A stretch of 64,000 bases of DNA from Heliopora coerulea (taxonomy: Eukaryota; Cnidaria; Anthozoa; Scleralcyonacea; Helioporidae), in assembly GCA_030142905.1 (NCBI GenBank), contig JASJOG010000027.1, positions 744,001-808,000 of the forward strand, written 5' to 3'. A program made the position numbers and the translations under genes. The notes under the pieces are model-generated. The model saw only the letters and a list, made by a program, of their open reading frames with translations. It was not told the DNA's origin and did no database searches. The first letter of the stretch is position 1. The number at the start of each line of letters is the position of its first letter. Shown piece after piece: positions 11,064 to 19,075 of the stretch.

Positions 11064-11183
11064 AAAGGAGAGTAAATGTCAGGTTCGCCTGTATTTGTAT
11101 CTGGCTCGTGCGTGTATCAGGCTGTATCTGGCTACGCACGAGCCAGATACAAATACAGGCGAACCTGACATTTACTCTCCTTT

Positions 11184-11228
11184 TGACTCTGAAGATGACC
11201 ACCGCTAAGGCTGTCGAAACGTCAGTCA
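11184..11228 (+). ncRNA. Hammerhead-ribozyme-like motif in the opposite arm
   Basis: Inverted copy of the motif at 11019-11063, here on the plus strand. Stem I (TGACT/AGTCA), CTGAAGA, GAAAC and GTC are the same. Stem II differs by ACC for GCC, which breaks one pair, so this arm looks less fit to fold. Confidence 0.42.
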
Positions 11229-11301
11229 CTTCAACCAACAGTCTTTCTCAAGACTACACTGACCTGGACGATCAACTTCCTCAAACATGTTACAAAGTGA
11301 T

Positions 11302-11942
11302 GTTGATAACTCTTCTGCGCATTCTTTTAGTATACGCGGTGATACTTGATCGGGTCCAGGGGACTTGTTAAAATTCAATGCTTTTAGATGACTTTCCACC
11401 TCATCAGCTGAACATAAAACATTGCAAAGCTTTTCAGAGACCACGTAATCAAATTCTGGAAGGCTATTACGCTCTCGTGTAAATACAGATGAAAAATATT
11501 CGTTCATTAGTTGTGCTATATCGTGATCACACGTCGCTTCTTGATTTCCTTGATTTCCTAAAATATTCTTCTCGCGGGTAGGTTCGTCGACCAGTTGGTA
11601 TAGAAAATTATCTTGAATTATTTCTGAGCGAAGAGTGTGATGTTCAGAGGTTTTTGTAGGTTGGTTAGTAGCCCAATCGAACTCACTTAGATTAAAATCG
11701 CCAATTACTAATAAATCAGTAGTTGTGATGTTTGTGAGGCAGGTCTCAAGGTCTTGCAGAGGTTTAAGGTTGCTATTTGGTGGTCTATAGAAAACTCCAA
11801 TCGTTAGCTTCTTGTTATTCTCGGTGGTTATGTCAACAAAAAGCAATTCTGATTGACAATGTAGATCCCCTCGTAGAGAAGTTACGATCCTTTTTCTTGT
11901 AGCAATCAGCAAACCTCCGCCATATCTTCCCACGCCTCCCTT
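11302..11942 (-). pseudogene. LINE endonuclease-to-RT linker fragment
   Basis: Minus-strand fragment upstream of the nested element: the 3' half of an AP-type endonuclease (YGGGLLIATRKR, ELLFVDI, IGVFYRPPN, LLVIGDFNLSEFDW) and the linker into RT (IAQLMNEYFSSVFT, HLKALNFNKSPGPDQVSPRILKECAEELSTSL). Truncation inside the endonuclease marks the 5' end of the LINE insertion. Confidence 0.82.
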
Positions 11943-12550
11943 CTTGCTTGTGGTAGTCGTGTAGCAACAAATTAGAAGAACAGAACAAATGAATGAACAA
12001 TGCAAAAATGAAAGTTTGTTAGGAGCCTTAAGAAAGGTGAAAAGCTTTCGGAGTTGCCAGAAGAATTTACACTTTCGTCATGAAAGCGTAAATTGTCCTT
12101 TCGGTTCAAGATGGCGTATGTGGTAGCGATCCGTTGATTTATCGAAACATAGCTTCCAGCCATTCGCTGCCATTGTTTTGGAAATGTTATTTTGTAGACG
12201 TTTAGGAGAGATTAGAGTTTAGTTTCACGACAGCTCGGGCTAAAAAACCGATGAATCCAGTCCAAGAATCAATGTCCTCTTTGAGGAATTATAAGTTCAT
12301 CGTATCATACAAAATTCTCCGGCGACCCCTGCTTCACACGTTTCTGTTTTGGAAAGCTTATGTCCAAAAAATGTGCGCAGCTGAAAAACACAGGTAATTA
12401 GATTGAAGTGTATTGCGTAGTTGTTGTCAGAAAAGATTCAAGATTCTGACTAGTCAAAGAGCTACGTCTTGACAATTTCAGGTTTATCGACTGACGTTTC
12501 CAAAATAGAATTCCAATTAATGAGGTAAATTTGAGCCAAGGTAGTATAAA

Positions 12551-12676
12551 TTAGTTCGAGTTGACGGGGAGTTCGAGTTAAATGACAGTACATGACTGTG
12601 AGAACGGGACGAAATGCAGGGGAAGTTGAATTTGGTTCGAGTTAGCATGGAGTTCGAGTGGGCGAGGTTATACTGC
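12551..12676. mobile_element. Tigger/pogo-type terminal region (GTTCGAGTTA repeats), copy 1
   Basis: Repeats of GTTCGAGTTA ending 'gcgaggttatactgc', whose reverse complement approximates CAGTAGAACCTCGC, a terminus resembling Tigger/pogo elements. It is present at the same intronic position in copies 2 (about 26990-27117) and 3 (about 56355-56475), so it predates the triplication. Confidence 0.5.
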
Positions 12677-13335
12677 GATACTCTCTTGTGATCTGCCTAT
12701 CGTGGCAGGTTTATTTCATGACTCTTGCCTCCATTTGTCTCTGTCCTGTGCTGCCGTCTTTAACTCGGCGTACGTCCAATTCTGTTTCACAGCATCAAGC
12801 ATGTTCATTCTTCTTCTACCTTTTGGTCTCTTTCCCTCCATCTGTCCCTCAATTACCTCTTGCAATAGTCCATTATGTCTTAAAGTATGACCTAACCAGT
12901 CTCGTTGTCTTCGGAAGAACACGGGTGAGAAGTTTAGTATCACAATCAATGGCCAAAGATTAGAACAGGTTACTAGGTTCAGCTATCTTGGAAGCATTCG
13001 GACAGAAGACAGAAAATGTACAAAGGACATAATAACAAGGATTGCACGTGCCAAAAAAGTATTTAATAAGAGGAAGGAATTATTTAATAAGAGATATAAT
13101 GAGAACTTGAAGAAACGCATTATCAAGATTTTGATTTGGAGTGTGCTATTATATGGATGTGAAACTTGGATATTGAGAAAATAGGACATTAAGAGATTGG
13201 AAAGTTGCGAAATGTGGTACTGGCGACGGATGGAGGGAATCAGTTGGAAACATCGAATTACAAACGAGAATGTTCTGCTGATGGTTGGTGAAGAACGATC
13301 TTTCATTAAAACCATCCGAAGACGATAACGATGCT
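12677..13335 (-). mobile_element. LINE fragment with 5' inversion (twin-priming type)
   Basis: Absent from copies 2 and 3. It holds two parts of one LINE ORF in opposite orientation. The part at about 12690-12920 reads on the minus strand (RRQRDWLGHTLRHNGLLQEVIEG...GRRR). The part at about 12922-13330 reads on the plus strand (RFSYLGSIRTED, IIKILIWSVLLYGCETWILRK, RMEGISWKHRITNENVL). In the intact protein the second part comes directly before the first; both break at CCGAAGAC, seen near 12911 (reverse) and 13317. Inversion of the 5' portion with microhomology is the known product of twin priming. The plus part has an internal stop. Confidence 0.8.
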
Positions 13336-13619
13336 GTGATACAACTTTTGCTATTACGTCAAATGGTAAACTATTGAACGTCGGGTCTCAAACATTTGTT
13401 CCTTACTTAAACTGCACTTTTTTAGTTTTAAAACTTGTTCGTACAAGCGGTAGCATACAAATTAATGTAGCTGACCGGAATGCTAATGGCTTGGAAATTC
13501 CATCAACATTCTCATGATGGGAATTCGAAACAAGTTTTCCTAGAGCTGATCTGTATGTGATCATGAGCCTATAAAGTCCAATGTTATCAATTTAGTAGGA
13601 AGTGATGAAGGTTACTTAC

Positions 13620-13892
13620 GGCCAGAGCCGACCATGGCGACCACGATCGAAGTAGAGGTGGATGAGCTCTGCACCAAAACGGTGGCCAAAAGGCCAATAA
13701 CCACCCCAGCCACCGGATTAGAAAGCGTAGAGTCGTCATTGAACGCTTTACCAGCCGTCTTTCCTCCAAGAAGACGGAATGCCGAGCTTAGGAAACTCAA
13801 CGAACATACGAAGAGGTAGAGGAAACCCAACAGAAGGGCGATCTTCAATAACCCAAAGTCCACACGAAGCACTTTACTTTTCGTTGTGAGAT
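13620..13892 (-). CDS. SLC34A copy 1, exon 2
   Basis: Internal exon of 273 nt coding the first membrane helices of the transporter: [27 protein letters not shown]..., then [45 protein letters not shown]. It carries the first-repeat QSSS motif, part of the Na+/phosphate site in SLC34 proteins. The acceptor is at 13893-13894 (TGTAG) and the donor GTAAGT lies just below 13620. Phases match exon 1 (G|AT = Asp) and exon 3 (C|TC = Leu). The sequence is almost identical to copy 2 exon 2. Confidence 0.92.
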
Positions 13893-14046
13893 CTACATTG
13901 GGGCAATAACAAACTGTTAAACAACACTTTTATGACAAGAGTGCATAGATGACCTGAATGGATGAGTAATATCACAATCATCCACCGAGGTAACATTAAA
14001 CGAAAGTTTCATGAAAGTCTTCTGGGTAATCTATGTAGCACGATTA

Positions 14047-14442
14047 ATTATTATTATTATTATTTACAATATTTTAACACGGTACAATTTCACTGTTATA
14101 AAAAGGGAAAGAAAAGAAAAGAGTGATCTTCCAACTGGCAGTGCTTATTTACAAAAACAAACTATTCTTAACTACTATTTACAATAATAAAACTAAAATT
14201 AATAGATAAACAAATCACTATAAAAACAAATATATATTATATAGAAATACAATAATGTATGTATATCGTGCATCGGTGCATGTAGATACATGTGTGTATA
14301 TATATTTTATTACCTCATGTTACGTCTTAGCGAAGATTTGAATATGGTAACACTCTCTGATTTTTTAAGGCTATTGTGTAATGTATTCCAATTTTCTGCG
14401 CCTCTATAGCTAAATGAGCATTTCATATAATTTGTTCTTATC
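14047..14442 (-). mobile_element. LINE 3' end, 5'-truncated, with (TAA)n tail, intron 1 of copy 1
   Basis: About 395 bp missing from copy 2 (27830) where 'gattaattat' joins 'cgcgcttgattg'. The minus strand encodes the last residues of an RT protein (CSFSYRGAENWNTLHN, SVTIFKSSLRR), then 3' UTR, and ends in ATT/TAA triplets (on the plus strand 14048-14066). Confidence 0.75.
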
Positions 14443-15044
14443 GCGCTTGATTGTTCGTCCTGATTTATACAATTCACTCTCAAGAGTCTTCAGAACGTAT
14501 TGCAACATTCGTGGGCGAATCGTTTGTAGGATTCGTTCTCTAAACAGATAATCAAATAGCCAAGGTAGAGAATCAAACGCGATAATCAATTAGTGTGGAT
14601 AGGCCTTTATCCACACAAAGAGTCTACTGAAAAATACGACTTACTGGAGCGGAATTGGAACTCAAGCCTGCGCCGCTTCTGGTCTTCCTCGTCGTTTGAT
14701 CATTTGAGTGAGTGACTCAATCGGGATGAGTGTGCTCACAATTTTGTACAGTGGGCTAGAGAAAAAGTATCCCCATTGCGACCTCATAGTTTGTTATAAA
14801 CTCGTCGTGGGAATATGTCGGACAGCTAAATTCGGTAAAAACAACACATTGATCCCAGTTCAACCATGCATCCGTCAGTTCAGTTTGGAAATAGTCGATC
14901 CGATGTCCTGGAGGTGCGAGTTTAAACCTCGCTCTAGAAAACCAAATGTTTCATTTGACTTTCGCAGTGAGAAATAACAGTAAAAACGTCTCTCGATAAA
15001 TGAACCCCACCGACGACAAATTTGCAGAGATGAAAAAGTCTTAC

Positions 15045-15213
15045 CAGACCAAGGAGTACCAGTATCTGTTAATTCTGGTAATTTCTAGGGATCGTCAATC
15101 TCTGGTTGATTTTCAAGGTTCACCACTTTCTTGGTTCCTCCATTTTTTTCTTTTATGCTAACCACAGCGGTTGGTGGTTGACTTACCGTTGGTTCGTCAA
15201 TGTCGCCCTTCAA
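15045..15213 (-). pseudogene. SLC34A copy 1, exon 1 with in-frame TAG
   Basis: Minus-strand exon whose translation parallels copies 2 and 3: [29 protein letters not shown]. The conserved Trp of the family motif (DDPWxLP) is TAG at 15085-15087 in place of the TGG seen in copies 2 and 3. The donor is GTAAGA at 15044-15039. The 5' boundary is set from conservation of the frame and a candidate AG near 15213; the upstream initiator exon was not found. Confidence 0.8.
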
Positions 15214-15825
15214 GATACCATATCATTTCAAATGAGAATTTAATATAGTCTTAGTTCACGATTAAGTTGTGAGTTAATTTTTACTTACATATCCTCGGTT
15301 AAGATGTGAAAATTCTCTTAGTTTCATTTTTCAACAGGAGTTGGTGGAAAATTAACCACACTGCTATCTTTTCGCATGAAATTAGTAGCCTCCAAGACTC
15401 ATGTAGCCAAATTTCTAGAACAATGTCACGAAACAATAGCAATTTCGTCGTCGGTGATTGGCTATTCATGCCCCACTAAGTGTCAGGCCGTATAATTTAG
15501 CCTGCTCAATTATATTGAAAGCAATAGTACAACCAGTAAGGTATGTCTGAAAGACCCTTTATCCGGTACAATAATGCTACGCGACAGAATTTCGCGTAAC
15601 TCATGGTAATCAACAAACACCAACTGTTCGTCTTCTTTATTCCTGCTCGGCAGAAATGCAATATTACAATGGTAGCTCGATTCACACATGCAACTACGGA
15701 TCTCCTCGGAGCTCTAACCCGGCAACTCTTGACAGTTCCTCGTGTTTATCTTATCTACGTCATACATCATACTGTTAACATGCTTCCTACACGTGAACCT
15801 GAGAAGGTTCACTAACGGTCTTCTA

Positions 15826-16075
15826 AAGCCTGGTTTCCATATAATCGCTGTCGATCGCTGTTGATCGCAAGCAATCATGAGCGATCGACAGCGATTATAT
15901 GGAAACACTTTTCAGCGTTCTAGCGATCGTTAGCGATCCTCAGCGATCGCGATTGCTGAGACAGTAAATGTTCTATACCAGCGATCGTCAGCGATCCACG
16001 ACGATCGTCAGCGATCCACGGCGATCGTCCGCGATTATATGGAAACAAAATTCAGCGATCCAGCGATCTAAACGA
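15826..16075. mobile_element. Harbinger-like terminal region rich in GCGATCG repeats
   Basis: Insertion into unit 1: the copy 2 flank (29236) continues differently after 'ctaacggtc.tctaa'. It starts AGCCTGGTTTCCATATAATC and contains a 27-bp perfect inverted repeat (15833-15859 / 15880-15906) plus a third 'gcgattatatggaaac' at about 16032. Between them are many GCGATCG / CAGCGATC words (at least ten). TA-rich target and subterminal repeats suggest a PIF/Harbinger or ISL2EU-type DNA transposon end, in keeping with the MADF gene that follows. Confidence 0.55.
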
Positions 16076-16158
16076 TCCCAAAATGCATCATTTTCTGTTG
16101 ACATTGTGACGTTCAGGCATTTGTCTTCAATTAACCACGTGCTTCGAAGATAGAACAT

Positions 16159-16508
16159 GGCGAGTTTTTCCACAGAAGAGAACATAGAAGAAATTCACAA
16201 ATATGAATGTTTATTCAACCGATACTGTAAAGAGTATAAAGACAAATTTAAAAAAAAAAAACGCTTGGAAGGCCGTAAGCGACAAATTTGGTTTGGAACC
16301 GTCGACAACCGAAGCCAAATTTAAAAATGTCAGAACGGCATACGGACGATGGTTGAAGATGAGAAGGAACACTTCGTCTGGTTCAGGCAGATACGCCACC
16401 CAAATGCCAGTAGAGTTTATGAATTTAGACTGGCTACAGACATACATAGATAGTCGGCAAACAACTACAAATGTGGGTACAACATGGGCACAACAACCGT
16501 TTCATTAA
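16159..16508 (+). pseudogene. MADF-domain protein (Harbinger-associated Myb/SANT-like), frameshifted in an A12 run
   Basis: Start ATG at 16159 gives FSTEENIEEIHKYECLFNRYCKEYKDKFKKK. Then a run of 12 A (about 16250-16261) shifts the frame, and reading resumes one frame away with NAWKAVSDKFGLEPSTTEAKFKNVRTAYGRWLKMRR, the core of a MADF DNA-binding domain, followed by SGSGR and a short tail to TAA near 16508. MADF proteins accompany the PIF/Harbinger transposase. No DDE transposase was seen, so the element is partial. The frame could be whole if the A run were one base different (polymerase or assembly error). Confidence 0.65.
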
Positions 16509-16567
16509 TAAAAGAAGCAAAAGATTCGCTTTAAGCATTATAGTTTCGTCTATATCTTCGTCACCCT

Positions 16568-17612
16568 CTATTTTTCAAACAAGCGATGAAGACACGCACT
16601 GCCTGCGCATAAAATGTATCGGTTCTGTGACCACTTGACAGCTGCCCCATCTTTCATGGCAGCAAGTAAATCATCGGGACGAATAGCGAAATCCGTGGCT
16701 AAGGCCTTAATCAGACAATGGGTGAGCTCATTTGCTTTTAAGCTCTTCGCCAATGTTTGAAGCCTTACTAATCTTTGTTGAACATTCCACTCACTGTCCA
16801 CGAATCGCACTATTGTAACCAGAGCCTCACCCAGACGTGTGCTTCCATTAAAAATAACGGAGCATGCCTGTGCCACAGAAAGTTCCGTCTTCAGCATTTC
16901 CTTTTCTTTCTCGTAGACAGAGGGGATCAACTTTCTTAGGTGAGTCTGTGAAGTCAGTTCTATGTCCGTACTTCTCTGGGAACGAACGCAAGCAATCGAT
17001 TTTTGTCAGAGGGATTCCGGCTGCTAGAAAACTTTCAACCAAGTCGAATCGATAAACTCCCATATCGTGAGGCAATGTCTCACCTTTTGTGTTGTTCACT
17101 TTATCATTTCTCGCAAGAAATTGCAGAAGTGACTGGTCTTTCTTCTTGCTTATTTCTATAGCTTTCTTTGCTTGAACGTGTTTTCCAGATGTAATGTGCT
17201 TTTTAACAGTCCTCTTCTTCTTGCTTAAAATTTCCTTACAAGCATCACATCTTAGCCGGTTACCTTCTGTGACAATAAGATGTTTATTTTTGTGTTGTTG
17301 GACTCTTTGCCACGCACTCACTTTTGGGTCATTTTTGCCACGAGTAGAGCGACTTTTTCCAGCTGGATTCGTTTGAATTTTCCGCTTTCTTGAAATAACA
17401 GCCTTATCTGGAACACTCAGGTTTCCCCCGAGCCTTTGGGCTTCTCCAATAGGAACATATTCATCCGAAGAGAGGTCGGAAAGGTCAGAGTTAAAATCAC
17501 AGAATAAGTACTGAACAGAAGAGTCACTCGCGTCGGAACGTTTGAAGTTTTTGTGCTCACTTTTTCGAAACCGTCCCCATACCCTTTGCTCCGCCAAAAT
17601 CCTCGCAGCCAA
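16568..17612 (-). pseudogene. hAT-type transposase N-terminal half, frameshifted
   Basis: From MAARILAEQRVWGRF (17612) the frame runs 254 codons through a CGGBP1/BED-like zinc finger (RLRCDACKEILSKKKRTVKKHITSGKHVQ, with C..C..H..H) and on into the start of the transposase. Near 16945 the frame shifts, and the +1 frame continues IPSVYEKEKEMLKTELSVAQACSVIFNGSTRLGEALVTIVRFV...QQRLVRLQTLAKSL...DDLLAAMKDGAAV, typical of hAT transposases. The catalytic C-terminal half (DDE/hATC dimerisation) is missing. It forms the left half of a head-to-head pair with 18150-18720. Confidence 0.72.
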
Positions 17613-18720
17613 TAAATCGCAGCCAGCTCAACAAGGATTTAATCTACGAAATGCGGTGTTAGCTCAGTAAAATGGTTACATCTTGAAAAGTATTTAACCC
17701 ATTTTTATTCTACGAAGTCTGCTTGAAGAAGAAAGATAAGTGATAATATTTCTGGTAACTATAAGTTATAAAAAGATTCCTACCTGTTAAATTTAGACCT
17801 ATATCTTCTATATGAGTGGGTCATTCGTGCGGCCCACACAATCAAAATAGTTTCTTTTCTTGCTCTGATGAATTACTTTTCTGTCAGCTTAATTTAAGGC
17901 TTGGATATTGAAGTCTATGCGCTAGTATAAGGTTCAGTAATCAATAATCAAGTTCATGAAGTAATATTAAGCGTCTTTGAGACAAATTAATGTCACAACG
18001 AATAACGATCATACAGAGTGACACATTACCATAGTACAGTCACCGCTATGCAACAGCAAGCATTTCTTATGTAATGTATGAAATAACTTCGATTTGAGTT
18101 AGACTTAAAACTATGGGTTGATTTATTTATAACGTTCATTATTGTTCCTTGCTGTGGAAACTACTACGTCTAAATACGTATAAATAATATTATATGTCTA
18201 AATTTAACAGTTGGGAATCGTTTTATAACTTATAGTTACCAGAAATATTATCATAAAAGAGATGAATGATCGTCAAGCCCTGTACTCAGAAAACGATTCT
18301 GAGCCCGAGACGGGGATCGAACCCGCAACCTTCTGATGACCGGTGAGACGCTCTAACCATTGAGCTACCGAGACTCAGATGGTGAGCTAAGGTGCAAGTT
18401 CGATATATATGTGCGACCTAAGCGGAAGCCACTATATATTAGTAATGATTGATTTTTCCAAGCTCTCGTGTTTCTCAAAACAAAAAAAAATTGCAGAAAT
18501 ATTATCACTTACGTTTCCTCTTCAACCAGCCTTCATGGAATGAAAATCGTTCAAATACTTTTCAAGATATAGCCATTATACTGAGCTAACACCGCATTTC
18601 GTAGATTAAAGCCTTGTTGGGTTGGCTGCGGTTTACTGGCTGCGACGACTTTGATCGAGCGAAGAGTATGGGAACAGCTCCAAAAAAGCGAGGACACGTT
18701 ACACCCTCGAGTGGTCCTTC
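17613..18720. mobile_element. Head-to-head inverted hAT 5' ends (foldback), interrupted by a SINE
   Basis: Sequence from about 17560 to 17830 is repeated in inverted orientation at about 18150-18255 plus 18495-18690, including the transposase start: plus strand near 18628 reads LAATTLIERRVWEQLQKSE against MAARILAEQRVWGRFRKSE on the left. The arms are about 250 bp, with a loop near 17830-18150. The right arm is split by a SINE. I see no transposase continuing beyond about 18700. Confidence 0.6.
18256..18494 (-). mobile_element. tRNA-derived SINE (family S) with 14-bp target duplication
   Basis: Target duplication CAGAAATATTATCA at about 18242-18255 and 18494-18507. The minus strand has an A box (GGTAGCTCAATGGTTAGAGC) and B box (GGTTGCGGGTTCGATCCC) at about 18305-18375, preceded by a conserved leader (GTGGCTTCCGCTTAGGTCGC). 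The anticodon-stem pairing is imperfect. Other copies lie at 31906-32010, 32067-32197, 59550-59645 and 59690-59830. Confidence 0.75.
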
Positions 18721-18954
18721 TGGCCATTTCTTATTCTGTGGTTAAAATTAACATTAGTCACCATTTTGAAAAAGTCGCTCTTATTGGTGATACTGCTGAC
18801 CTTAAAAACCAAAGGCAGCCCAATTGACCTTAGAAACCACAGAAGCCCTTTTCACGTAGTCTATAACTCATTTACACGCTCATTAAGGAAATAAAATAGG
18901 TCATGTTAATTAGAAGTAAGCTCCTATATCATATATTTTCTGAATGTTAAACTA

Positions 18955-19075
18955 AAGTTGCTAGAACTGAGAAAAGTTGCCGAAAATATCAGAAGTTGCC
19001 CAAAATGTCAAAAGTTGCCCAAAAAGTCAAAAGTTGCGCAAAGTGTCAAAAGTTGCCAAAAAGTTGCACAGCAAC
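18955..19075 (+). repeat. AAAGTTGCC minisatellite
   Basis: Five to six imperfect units of about 19 bp built on 'aaaagttgcc.aaaa.tgtc'. The duplicate at 42985-43085 has fewer units. The repeats are open in one frame as (K)VAxxVKSCxK, a translation of the repeat. Confidence 0.75.

Larger units (their letters stand above)
10925..11289 (-). mobile_element. Short Penelope-like element: inverted pseudo-LTRs, 33-nt tail, 12-bp target duplication
   Basis: Nested in the LINE RT. Target duplication TTACAAAGTGAT at 10913-10924 and 11290-11301. Two arms of 156 bp (10958-11113 and 11134-11289) are near-perfect reverse complements around a 20-bp spacer. In minus-strand reading the sense arm (10958-11113) is followed by a 33-nt tail (10925-10957) before the target copy. 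Inverted pseudo-LTRs with a roughly 30-40 nt extension are described for Penelope-like elements, as are hammerhead motifs; each arm carries one (see 11019-11063 and 11184-11228). No RT/GIY-YIG coding sequence is present, so it is non-autonomous. Confidence 0.68.
9389..11942 (-). mobile_element. 5'-truncated CR1/jockey-like non-LTR retrotransposon in intron 2 of copy 1
   Basis: Inserted at 'gatctacccct', which is uninterrupted in copy 3 (about 55745) and near-identical in copy 2 (26440); a short CCCT is repeated at both edges. Minus-strand reading gives the end of an endonuclease domain (GRYGGGLLIATR, FYRPPNSN, IGDFN), the RT N-terminal region (NKSPGPDQVSPRILKE), a nested insertion (10925-11289), then RT blocks (ITPIHKKG, FDTVPHERLL, GVPQGSILGP, FADDTK) and a C-terminal region (LGVIVSCDLSW, LEYACPVWAPHL). 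Stops (one just before FADD near 10343) and at least one frameshift near 10445 make it inactive. Its 3' end is AT-rich near 9389. It lies in the same orientation as SLC34A. Confidence 0.88.
4786..15213 (-). pseudogene. SLC34A copy 1 locus (NaPi-II), probable recent pseudogene
   Basis: Three visible coding exons: about 15213-15045, 13892-13620 and 6044-4786, all with GTAAGT/GTAAGA donors and AG acceptors. The introns are about 1.15 and 7.6 kb. The two larger exons are open and conserved, but the first has an in-frame TAG (15085-15087) before any membrane helix; the next in-frame Met is at the end of exon 2, so reinitiation would lose the first transporter helices. Intron 2 was enlarged by a LINE, a Penelope-like element, an inverted LINE and a SINE, none present in copies 2 or 3. 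The initiator exon upstream was not identified. Alternatives are a nonsense allele, a sequencing error or read-through. Confidence 0.7.

Noticed and set aside
12485..12510. GAAACGTCAGTC on the minus strand, matching the 3' half of the Penelope-like motif
   Set aside because: No CUGANGA half was found upstream within a workable distance.
18300..18380. tRNA gene
   Set aside because: A and B boxes are present, but the anticodon stem mispairs and there is a family of copies with leaders and target duplications, so it is a SINE.
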